NCBI GenBank assembly: GCA_964534275.1
Contig: CAZHQG010000007.1
Span: 66,262-130,261 of the forward strand
From: HRBIN30 sp964534275
GTDB lineage: Bacteria > Desulfobacterota > Binatia > HRBIN30
Length of the DNA stretch: 64,000 nt
Reading direction: 5' to 3'
Under the pieces are notes generated by a model, which worked only from the letters and a program-made list of their open reading frames with translations, did not search any database and had not been told where the DNA came from. The position numbers and the translations under genes are program-made. Within the stretch, counting starts at the first letter, position 1. Each line of letters opens with the position of its first letter. Below, piece by piece: positions 1 through 9,564 of the stretch.

Positions 1-2361
<2,361 letters not shown>

Positions 2362-2546
2362 GGTTGTTGCGAGCCTCGCTCGTCTCACCTCTATGCGCCA
2401 TGGCTACCGGCCGCAAGTTCTCGCCTGTGCGGCACGGGAACCGGCGCTGCTGCGCGCGTCGGATTTTGCAAATGCCAGCGCAATTGGCATTGTTCCACGG
2501 TAGCAGCTCTCCCTCGCTCCTGCACCCGCTAGCAACGGTGGTCGTG

Positions 2547-3368
2547 CTAGCGCTCCAGTCGGACTGCCGATTCCACAGGTTGCCCGAGAAACAAGGAGCC
2601 TACCTTTATAAAGCGCTCGGGTGCGTCGGTGACGAAAAAGCTCAGGGTACCGCCGTTGTCCTTGCGCGCCAGCTTTTGCTGGCGGAGCAGCGCTCGTACG
2701 GCCTGAGCGGTGGTGCCGGCAGAGTCCACTAAAGTGACCGTAGGCCCGAGGACTTCGGCAATGACCCCGGCCAGCAATGGGTAGTGTGTGCAGCCAAGCA
2801 CCAGGGTGTCGATCCCGCTGCGGCGCAAGCTTGCCAGGTACCGCCGCGCGGCAGCTCGCGCCACGTCGTTTTCGGTCCACCCTTCCTCGGCCAGCGGGAC
2901 GAACAACGGGCATGCACGCGTGTAAATCTCCAGGTCGGGGCGCAGTGCTTTCAGCGCGCGAGTGTAGGCGTTGCTGGCGATGGTCGCTTCGGTGCCGATC
3001 ACTCCGACTTTGCCATTGCGGGTGGCTCGTACTGCTGCTTGTGCTCCCGGCTCGATCACCCCAATGACGGGCACGGGCAGTTGCTGTTCGAGCTCTGGTA
3101 GGGCCACGGCGGAAACGCTGTTGCACGCAACCACCAAACACTTGATGCCTTTGTCGAGCAAAAACGCAGCATTTTCTTGGGCGTAACGGCAAATGGTCTC
3201 GGGAGACTTCGTGCCGTACGGGGTGCGTGCAGTATCCCCAAGGTACACGATGTCTTCGTGGGGCAGCAGCCGTGCCAGTGCACGGACCACGGTGAGGCCA
3301 CCGATGCCGGAATCGAAGACCCCGATAGCCGCCGACGCGGGGGGTCGTGAGGCGCGTTGTTGCCTCAT
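2547..3368 (-). CDS. murI: Glutamate racemase
   Basis: MurI interconverts L- and D-glutamate in the cytoplasm, supplying D-Glu for peptidoglycan. The 273-residue product has the family landmarks in order: GVFDSGIGG near the N-terminus, GDTARTPYGTKS, the first catalytic cysteine in ACNSVSA (usually ACNTASA) and the second in LGCTHYPLL. Length is typical. The ATG at 3368 overlaps the stop codon of the upstream radical SAM gene (ATGA), so the two are translationally coupled at the end of a four-gene chain. A longer in-frame extension exists upstream but lies inside the neighbouring gene and has no family similarity. Confidence 0.95.
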   Translation of the reverse strand: MRQQRASRPPASAAIGVFDSGIGGLTVVRALARLLPHEDIVYLGDTARTPYGTKSPETICRYAQENAAFLLDKGIKCLVVACNSVSAVALPELEQQLPVPVIGVIEPGAQAAVRATRNGKVGVIGTEATIASNAYTRALKALRPDLEIYTRACPLFVPLAEEGWTENDVARAAARRYLASLRRSGIDTLVLGCTHYPLLAGVIAEVLGPTVTLVDSAGTTAQAVRALLRQQKLARKDNGGTLSFFVTDAPERFIKVGSLFLGQPVESAVRLER

Positions 3369-4444
3369 TTGGGCGTACCGACGAGTCGTGCTGCGACTTC
3401 TTGATCCGTCGGCACTTCTCCAAAGGTTTTCTCCCACACTCCCGCCGGCTCCATGCAAATGTATCGGGGAATCGCCGGGTCCCACCGGCGCAGCCATTCG
3501 AGAAGCGTGCGGTACATCGTCAGCCGTAGGCCACGCCAAGCGCGGTGTTTTCCGTCTGGACCAGCAACGAGTTCTCCGGTCATCAAAGTCCAGCCACGAC
3601 TGCGTTCCTTCATTGCGCGCTTCAAGCCTGGGCTGAGTCGCAAATGGCCAAGGCTCACCCAGGCAACGCGACTTGGATTCACGCGTTCGACCAAGCGGCG
3701 AAGCACGGCAACGTACTCCTCTTCCCACTGCGGCAGGGCAATCAGCGGGTCGAAATGAAAGGCTACGCGGAAGCCAGCTTGCTGCACCCGCTCGGCAGCC
3801 GCCAAACGTTCGTCCAGAGACGCAGTTCCGGGCTCCTCGTCGCGAATGACGGACGGGGCGTTGAGCGACCAGGCCACCACAACGTTTTCGACTGGCGCAA
3901 AGGCAAGCAACCCTTCCACGGCCGCACTCTTGGTTTTGAGCTCCAGAACCGCGTTCGGTCGCTCTGCGAAAAACGGCACGAGGATGCGCGTGTGTTCCGT
4001 CAGCGCGTCGAGAGCGAGACTATCGATCAGCTCTCCGGTCCCGATGCGAAAGCGCCTGTTTGGATGGCGACGCAGTACGTCATCCACTTCCGCAAGCGCT
4101 TCTTCCACGTTCGTAAACAGGCGCAGGCCCGGGCTGTGCGCGAGGTACTCCTGCAAAAAGCAGTAGCTGCAGTCGAAGGGGCAGTTGGCGCCCAGATTCA
4201 CGACGAGGTAGTTGCAGCAAACGAGGCCGGGTGTGCCTGCAGGACAGTGGTGAAGAAACGATCCGCGATGGCGCATCAGGACAAGTTGCCGTTTCCCCGC
4301 GGCGAAACCGAAATGTTCCAGCTTGAGGGGCGGGTCGTACGACTGCACCGGCACGTCTTGGTAGGCACGGCGCACGTTCTCCGCGATGCGGGAACGCTCG
4401 CTGCCGCGTTCGATCCAGATCTTGTCGGGACGGTACGAAGTCAC
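3365..4444 (-). CDS. Spore photoproduct lyase-family radical SAM protein
   Basis: A 359-residue radical SAM protein of the SPL (SplB-like) family. It carries the CxxxCxxC iron-sulfur motif (NCPFDCSYCFLQ), an IGTGELIDSLALD segment typical of SPL enzymes, and a FHFDPLI motif downstream. SplB repairs the 5-thyminyl-5,6-dihydrothymine lesion in spores; homologues in non-spore-formers have unsettled roles. The GTG at 4444 is chosen because it overlaps the stop of the upstream gene (GTGA) and has a GGGAG ribosome site four bases ahead. It sits between an unknown protein and murI in a coupled chain. The SPL family call is firm; DNA repair as the role is inference. Confidence 0.85.
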   Translation of the reverse strand: MTSYRPDKIWIERGSERSRIAENVRRAYQDVPVQSYDPPLKLEHFGFAAGKRQLVLMRHRGSFLHHCPAGTPGLVCCNYLVVNLGANCPFDCSYCFLQEYLAHSPGLRLFTNVEEALAEVDDVLRRHPNRRFRIGTGELIDSLALDALTEHTRILVPFFAERPNAVLELKTKSAAVEGLLAFAPVENVVVAWSLNAPSVIRDEEPGTASLDERLAAAERVQQAGFRVAFHFDPLIALPQWEEEYVAVLRRLVERVNPSRVAWVSLGHLRLSPGLKRAMKERSRGWTLMTGELVAGPDGKHRAWRGLRLTMYRTLLEWLRRWDPAIPRYICMEPAGVWEKTFGEVPTDQEVAARLVGTPK

Positions 4445-4986
4445 GGAACTCCCTCTAGCAAGGCAAACACCTCTTTCCCGGCAGCACTGCGCGCCCACTG
4501 GAGGGCGGCTTCTAGCGAGGCGACGAGTTCGGCTTGGCTACGGCCTGAGCAGGTGATGGAAATTTGGTCGCCCTCCAGACATGGAGGCAGGGTCACGCGT
4601 ACCGTTGGCGGGAGACCGGCGCAGCGTACCAGTTCCTTCGCGCGCGCTTCGGCAGCGCTCAATGCGGGAAATCGCCAGCGACGTAACACCTGTTTCACCG
4701 CGACGAGGCGGGTGTTCCGGCTGGTTGCAGCAGACCGTGCCTGCAAAATCTCCGGCCGGTTCAGAACGCCGGCGATGCTCGTTCCCTCGCGGACGGCAAT
4801 TTCTTCCGCCCACTCCCACAAATCGCGCAGCTGGTTTTGTCCCAGCCGGAGGGATGTCGCGAGTTCGTAAAGCGTCCGTGCGTCGGCCTCGTCCAAGCCG
4901 AGCCAATGCTCCACCAGAGCGGGGTGAAATGCACGCTCGCGAGTATAGTCCTGCACGGCTTTTCGGAGACTTGCTGGCAGCGTCAT
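4441..4986 (-). CDS. Hypothetical protein in SPL-like operon
   Basis: A 181-residue soluble protein that I do not recognise. It is rich in Leu, Ala and Arg with predicted helices and no signal peptide or membrane segment. The middle (around residues 20-55) has a helix-turn-helix-like stretch (LYELATSLRLGQNQLRDLWEW) followed by a basic region. Start (ATGA) and stop (GTGA) both overlap the neighbouring genes, so it is made together with the glycosyltransferase upstream and the SPL-like enzyme downstream. Conserved coupling to the radical SAM gene could mean a partner role, for example nucleic-acid binding, but that is only inference. Confidence 0.7.
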   Translation of the reverse strand: MTLPASLRKAVQDYTRERAFHPALVEHWLGLDEADARTLYELATSLRLGQNQLRDLWEWAEEIAVREGTSIAGVLNRPEILQARSAATSRNTRLVAVKQVLRRWRFPALSAAEARAKELVRCAGLPPTVRVTLPPCLEGDQISITCSGRSQAELVASLEAALQWARSAAGKEVFALLEGVP

Positions 4987-5861
4987 GCTGCTGCCTCTGC
5001 TAGCTGGGCCGGCCACCGGGTTGCAACGTACTCACGAGCGGCGGCAGCAAGCTCGCGGTATCGTTGCGCCTCGTTGTGGCGCCCGCGTTTTTCTGCTCCG
5101 GCCGCGAGAACGGCACATTTCGATTCGATCGTGTCGGCGGTCGCGCGCGCCCGGTGCGCATCCAAGATGTCGGAAAGTAGCAAGCGTAGAAGGCTAGCCA
5201 CGCGAAAGCGATCCATCCCCCAAAAGCAGCGGGAAAGTTGGTCTTCGTGACCCCCGCGTTTCAGCACGAGGGCTTCGTCGAGCAAACCGAACTGCTCGTG
5301 GACGGCGATGCGCAACCACAGGTCGTAGTCTTCGCAAGCAGGTAAACTCGGGTCGAACGGCCCGTAGCGATCCCAAACAGAACGATGGAGCAGGACGGCG
5401 GATGGGCTGACCAAGCACCGCTGCAACGAGGGGAGGAAAATATCGCCGGCGAGTTTGCGGTGAACCGCGCGCGGATTGACGAACCGCCCGTTCCGAATCC
5501 ATACCTCCTGCGTCTGACTGATGGGTGTACCGGTGGATTCGGCAAAGGCCAAATGACGTGCGAGTTTGTGCGGACGCCACAGGTCATCCGAATCCAGGAA
5601 GGCGAGCCATTCCCCGCGAGCCAGGGCTACCCCGACGTTGCGGGCCGTGGACACGCCACAGCGTGTTTGCAGGCGCTCGATCCGCACGGCGCAGCCGAAA
5701 CGGGAGACCAGATCGTCGGCGGTGCCGTCCGTAGAGCCATCGTCGACCACGATGAGCTCCCAATCGGTGCGTGCGAGCCCCTGTTGGGCCAGCACCGAGG
5801 CAACCGCTTCGGCAACGAGTTGGCGGCGATTGTAGGTAGGGATGATGACGCTGGCCAGCAC
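4983..5861 (-). CDS. Glycosyltransferase family 2
   Basis: A 292-residue GT-A fold glycosyltransferase. The N-terminus has VIIPTYNRRQLVAEAVASVL and VVDDGSTDGT (nucleotide-sugar binding), followed by GVSTARNVG and the LDSDD metal-binding DxD. The C-terminal third (from about residue 215) is helical with Arg-rich stretches and no membrane segment. It probably adds a sugar to a surface glycan; donor and acceptor cannot be deduced. The start is a GTG at 5861, because the nearer ATG is out of frame. It opens the four-gene coupled chain ending in murI. Confidence 0.88.
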   Translation of the reverse strand: MLASVIIPTYNRRQLVAEAVASVLAQQGLARTDWELIVVDDGSTDGTADDLVSRFGCAVRIERLQTRCGVSTARNVGVALARGEWLAFLDSDDLWRPHKLARHLAFAESTGTPISQTQEVWIRNGRFVNPRAVHRKLAGDIFLPSLQRCLVSPSAVLLHRSVWDRYGPFDPSLPACEDYDLWLRIAVHEQFGLLDEALVLKRGGHEDQLSRCFWGMDRFRVASLLRLLLSDILDAHRARATADTIESKCAVLAAGAEKRGRHNEAQRYRELAAAAREYVATRWPAQLAEAAA

Positions 5862-5901
5862 AGAGACATGCGTTTACACAAAATCCCTGCGCGGCGAAAT
5901 T

Positions 5902-5932
5902 GCCTGGGGGCGGCGGAAAGCTGCCCCCAGGC
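5902..5932 (-). terminator. Terminator-like hairpin
   Basis: A perfect 10-bp inverted repeat (GCCTGGGGGC / GCCCCCAGGC) with an 11-base loop lies between the small membrane protein gene and the glycosyltransferase. It could end the upstream transcript. There is no clear T-run on the minus strand, so intrinsic termination is uncertain. Confidence 0.4.
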
Positions 5933-5956
5933 CGCTGCAACGATGCTGCAGCTCGA

Positions 5957-6202
5957 TTACACGGGGTGGCGCGCTCCGTGGAGGTTCCAAGGCGCGGTGT
6001 CCCCGTGTGCGGGAGCGGGGAGACCGCGAGGCCGCTCTTGACGCACGGACTGGGAGCCTCGCCCGAGCAGCCACAAAAGGCCGGCTGCGGCCGCCACGAC
6101 CGCGATCAGAAGCACCCAGCCAAGTGCGGGTTCTACGAGAGCCTCGGCCGGGATGTTTGCGGTGGCCATCAAGACCTCGATTGCGACGATGGTGCCGTAC
6201 AT
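5957..6202 (-). CDS. Small single-span membrane protein
   Basis: An 81-residue protein preceded by a near-perfect Shine-Dalgarno (AAAGGAGGTG at 6207-6216, 4 bases before the ATG), the strongest in the window, which decides the start. It has an N-terminal hydrophobic stretch (residues 1-18) and one clear transmembrane helix (LGWVLLIAVVAAAAGLLWLLG, about 29-49), then a polar Arg/Pro-rich tail. No family is recognised. It stands alone, divergent from DNA polymerase X and upstream of a GC-rich hairpin. Confidence 0.65.
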   Translation of the reverse strand: MYGTIVAIEVLMATANIPAEALVEPALGWVLLIAVVAAAAGLLWLLGRGSQSVRQERPRGLPAPAHGDTAPWNLHGARHPV

Positions 6203-6352
6203 GGTGCACCTCCTTTGCCCTGTTGCGGGCCTTTCTAGGATAACGCGCTGCAGTAGATTGTCAACGCGCTGCGTCATCACGGGTTGCGGCGGAGACAGGG
6301 TGCTTGCGCGTGTGGTCGGGATGCGAAAAAAGGGCTCCGTTGGGTGCGAGCG

Positions 6353-8149
6353 ATGGCGAGAAAGAAACCGGTGGTAACCAACGCGGACGTCGCCCGTGTC
6401 TTGCGGGAGATTGCGCTCCTTCTGGAGATGGAAGGCGTGCCGTTCAAGCCGCGGGCGTACGAAAAAGCTGCGTATGCAGTGGAAAGCCTTTCAGAACCCA
6501 TCGGGGAGCTGCTCGAGAAAGGCGGCGAGCGGGCGATCGAGGAGCTTCCAGGAGTAGGGAAGAGTATTGCCGAGAAAATCGTGACCCTGGTGCGCACGGG
6601 AAGGCTGCCGTACTACGAAGAATTGCATGCCAAGGTGCCGGTGGATTTAGCGGGTCTGAGCGCGATCGAGGGGTTGGGTCCGAAAAATATCAAGGTCCTG
6701 TACGAGAAGCTGGGCATCCGCACGGTCGAGGAACTGGAAGCGGCCGCGCGCGCTGGAAAAATTCGCTCGCTTCCGCACTTCGGTGAGAAAAGCGAGCAGA
6801 AGATCTTGCGGGGCATTGAGTTTCTCAAGCGGAGCCAAGGCCGGTTTTTGCTGGGTGCGGTCTTGCCTCTGGTGCGAGAGATCGAGCGGCGGCTAGGGCA
6901 AATCCGAGGCGTGGAAAAAGTCGCAATCGCGGGATCGATTCGCCGGTGCAAGGAAACCGTAGGGGATGGCGATCTGCTCGTAGTGGCTTCGGATCCGGAC
7001 CGAGTGATGGATGCGTTTGTCTCGATGCCTGAGGTCCAGTACGTGCACGGCAAGGGCCATACGAAGTCGAGCGTGAAGCTGCACATGGGGATGGATGTCG
7101 ACCTTCGCGTGGTGCCGGCGGAAAGTTGGGGTGCGGCGTTGAGCTATTTCACCGGAAGCAAGGCGCACAACGTAGCGTTGCGTCGGATCGCGATGGAACA
7201 AGGGCTGAAACTCAACGAGTACGGGTTGTTTCGCGGCGAGCGCTCGATTGCCGGGCGAACCGAAGAAGAAGTGTACCATGCGCTCGGAATGGAATGGATT
7301 CCTCCGGAGCTGCGCGAAGATGCTGGAGAGATCGAGGCTGCGCGTGCGGGAACGTTACCGCGGCTTGTCGAGTACGGGCAGGTGCGCGGAGACCTACAAG
7401 TGCAGACGAATTGGTCGGATGGTGCGCATTCGATCGAAGAGATGGCTGAGGCTGCGCGGCGGCTCGGACGGGAATACATCGCCATCACCGATCACACCCG
7501 TGCGCTCGCCATGGTGGGGTTGGACGCGAGCAAGCTCCGCGAGCAAATGGCTTACATCGACCGGTTGAACAGCAAGCTCCGTGGAATTCGCATTCTGAAA
7601 GGGGCAGAGGTGAACATCGATCGCGACGGGAGCCTCGACATCGACGACGAGACCCTAGCGCAGCTGGACGTCGTCGGCATCGCGGTGCATTCGTACTTCC
7701 ACCTCCCCCGTGCAGAGCAAACCCGACGCATCGTACGCGCCATGGAGAATCCGCATGCGGACATCTTGTTTCATCCAACGGGGCGCGCGCTCCTCAAGAG
7801 GGAGCCGTACGATGTGGATATGGAGGAGCTGTTTGCCGCAGCCGTGCGCACCGGTACGGTGATGGAAATCGATGGGTACCCTGAGCGCTTGGACCTCCGC
7901 GACGAGCACGTGCGGAAAGCGATCCAAGCCGGCGTGAAATTGGTGATCGATACGGACGCCCACAGCATCCACCATTTGGACTATTTGTTTTTCGGCATTG
8001 CGACGGCACGGCGTGGTTGGGCGACCGCTGCGGATGTGATCAATACCTTGCCGTTGGAGGAGTTTCTGTCGCAGCTCAAGGACAAACGTGGCGCCGGAGT
8101 GTCCTCGCCGAAGCGCTCTACGAAAAAACGCCGCTCGGGTAGCGCGTGA
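6353..8149 (+). CDS. polX: DNA polymerase X family protein (PolX with PHP domain)
   Basis: Bacterial PolX fills short gaps during base excision repair; its PHP domain is a 3'-5' exonuclease or AP endonuclease in studied members. The 598-residue product has the N-terminal helix-hairpin-helix domain (ELPGVGKSIAEKI), a second HhH (IEGLGPKNIKVLYE), the palm with GSIRRCKETVGDGDLLVV and the third acidic residue in MDVDLRVV. The PHP domain starts at DLQVQTNWSDG and continues with ITDHTRALAMVGLD, KGAEVNI, HPTGR and DTDAHS. PHP metal ligands are mostly present, but the first motif reads DLQVQT, so the usual second His is Gln. The start is the ATG at 6353, just before the conserved N-terminus. The stop overlaps the start of the next gene. 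Confidence 0.93.
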   Translation: MARKKPVVTNADVARVLREIALLLEMEGVPFKPRAYEKAAYAVESLSEPIGELLEKGGERAIEELPGVGKSIAEKIVTLVRTGRLPYYEELHAKVPVDLAGLSAIEGLGPKNIKVLYEKLGIRTVEELEAAARAGKIRSLPHFGEKSEQKILRGIEFLKRSQGRFLLGAVLPLVREIERRLGQIRGVEKVAIAGSIRRCKETVGDGDLLVVASDPDRVMDAFVSMPEVQYVHGKGHTKSSVKLHMGMDVDLRVVPAESWGAALSYFTGSKAHNVALRRIAMEQGLKLNEYGLFRGERSIAGRTEEEVYHALGMEWIPPELREDAGEIEAARAGTLPRLVEYGQVRGDLQVQTNWSDGAHSIEEMAEAARRLGREYIAITDHTRALAMVGLDASKLREQMAYIDRLNSKLRGIRILKGAEVNIDRDGSLDIDDETLAQLDVVGIAVHSYFHLPRAEQTRRIVRAMENPHADILFHPTGRALLKREPYDVDMEELFAAAVRTGTVMEIDGYPERLDLRDEHVRKAIQAGVKLVIDTDAHSIHHLDYLFFGIATARRGWATAADVINTLPLEEFLSQLKDKRGAGVSSPKRSTKKRRSGSA

Positions 8150-8664
8150 AGTGGTGGACCGGTGTGTGCGCATCCAGTATGAACCGGCCCATGGATTGGT
8201 TGTGTGGCCTGGCCGCGGAGACGCAAGTGGAAACGCCCGACGGCCCGATGGAGATTCGCAAAGTGGCGGGAAAAGAAATTCCAGTGTTCAGTCGCGACGC
8301 CAATGGGCGCGTGCGCTTTCGCATGATGCGACAGGTGCGGTGCACGGGAGCCTCGGAACCGGTGTTACGCGTGTCCTTGGAAAACGGGTGGTCGTTCCGA
8401 GCCGTGCCTCGTCAAGGAGTGTTTTTGGCCGAAGGAACGATTGTGACGCTGGCTGAGCTTGCTCCCGGTGTATTGCTGTATCCGGCCTTTCACTACCCGA
8501 AGGGCTACCGTTTTCGCACGGATGGCGGGGAAGAACGGGAGTCGGCGCACGGATGGCGCGTGGAATCGATAGAGGCTGGCGGCGACGCGGAGGTGTTTTC
8601 CCTGCACGTGCCGCCCGAACGGTGCTTCTTCCTCAGCGCCGGAGTGCTGTGCTGTAGCGAGTAG
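8146..8664 (+). CDS. Stand-alone degenerate Hint (intein-like) domain protein
   Basis: A 172-residue protein that resembles a complete Hint fold. The N-terminal block reads LCGLAAETQVETPDGPMEIRKV (about residues 19-40). A block B-like segment follows (LENGWSFRAVPRQ, FLAEGTIVTLAELAPG), then a block F-like end (DAEVFSLHVPP, FFLSAGVL). The residues needed for self-cleavage or splicing are replaced: block B lacks the TxxH signature and the end reads CCSE instead of His-Asn. There is no flanking extein or signal peptide. A GTG at 8146 overlaps the polX stop (GTGA), implying coupled translation; an ATG at 8179 is an alternative. The Hint assignment is by pattern reading and moderately secure; its function is unknown. 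Confidence 0.55.
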   Translation: MKWWTGVCASSMNRPMDWLCGLAAETQVETPDGPMEIRKVAGKEIPVFSRDANGRVRFRMMRQVRCTGASEPVLRVSLENGWSFRAVPRQGVFLAEGTIVTLAELAPGVLLYPAFHYPKGYRFRTDGGEERESAHGWRVESIEAGGDAEVFSLHVPPERCFFLSAGVLCCSE

Positions 8665-8688
8665 GCCGTCGCACGTTGCCCGAATGCG

Positions 8689-9507
8689 TCAGTCGTCGCG
8701 CCCTTGAAACTTACGCACGACCGTGCGCGCCAGTCCGGGGAGATCGGAAATGATTCCGTCGACCCCAAGTCCCAGGACCGACCGGATTTCGGCAGGATCG
8801 TTGAGGGTCCACACGTGAACCTCCAAGCCCAGGTCGTGCGCCGCTTGAACCACATCGGGGCGAACAATTTCGATGTCTCCCACCCGCACTGGAACCTGCA
8901 GAGCAATCCCGGGAGGGCGGTAGTCGCTCCATCGAGCTTCGGTGACCCGGGTGAGAAAATCGACGACATCCGCGGCGGAGAAGCTGGTCGTGATCTCGGG
9001 GGCTTGTTGACGCACATGGTCGAGGATTTCCCCCTTTTCCGCGGCAACAAGGACGCGATGGGTTGCATCCAAGCGTCGAATCGTGGCGATCACTTCATCG
9101 ATGAGACCAGGATCGTTTTCTTTGATCTCCACGTTGCACGTTGCCAGCGGAAATTGTTGCAACACCGCGTCGAACGTGGGGACACGCACACCATGCCCTC
9201 GAAAGGGGAAGTCGCGTCCATCCCGAGAGAAGTGATATCCTGCATCCAGGCGTTCGATTTGCCTGAGGGTGTGATCGCGCACCAAACCGCTGCCATTGGT
9301 GGTGCGGTCGAGCGTGTCGTCGTGCAGGACCACCACAAAGCCGTCGCGAGTCGGGTGGAGGTCGAACTCCAGCACTTCGGCGCCCAAGGCTAAGGCGAGG
9401 GCGAACGAGGGCAACGTGTTTTCGGGCGCTTGTCCCGCAGCCCCGCGGTGGCCGAAGACGCGCGGAGGAGGAGTTGGGTAAAAGCGATGTGGCATGCGCT
9501 CCCGCAT
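8689..9507 (-). CDS. Glycerophosphodiester phosphodiesterase
   Basis: A GDPD-family TIM barrel of 272 residues that splits glycerophosphodiesters into glycerol-3-phosphate and an alcohol. The catalytic motifs are complete: FGHRGAAGQAPENT, EFDLHPTRDG, VVLHDDTLDRTTNGSG and the metal-binding CNVEIKE. The C-terminal strand VHVWTLND and the GVDGIISDLPGL end are typical. There is no signal peptide, so a cytoplasmic (UgpQ-like) enzyme is likelier than a periplasmic GlpQ. The start at 9507 is the longer option; an internal ATG at 9495 is also possible and would remove four residues. Confidence 0.92.
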   Translation of the reverse strand: MRERMPHRFYPTPPPRVFGHRGAAGQAPENTLPSFALALALGAEVLEFDLHPTRDGFVVVLHDDTLDRTTNGSGLVRDHTLRQIERLDAGYHFSRDGRDFPFRGHGVRVPTFDAVLQQFPLATCNVEIKENDPGLIDEVIATIRRLDATHRVLVAAEKGEILDHVRQQAPEITTSFSAADVVDFLTRVTEARWSDYRPPGIALQVPVRVGDIEIVRPDVVQAAHDLGLEVHVWTLNDPAEIRSVLGLGVDGIISDLPGLARTVVRKFQGRDD

Positions 9508-9564
9508 ACCGGAGAAGCGTGGAAGAGAAAAGCAGCGGGGCCCCGTCGGTGGAGTGTCGCTCCT

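Noticed and set aside
3545..4870. Long plus-strand open frame opposite the SPL-like gene and its neighbour.
   Set aside because: It runs antisense to two coupled, recognisable minus-strand genes and its translation has no domain-like content.
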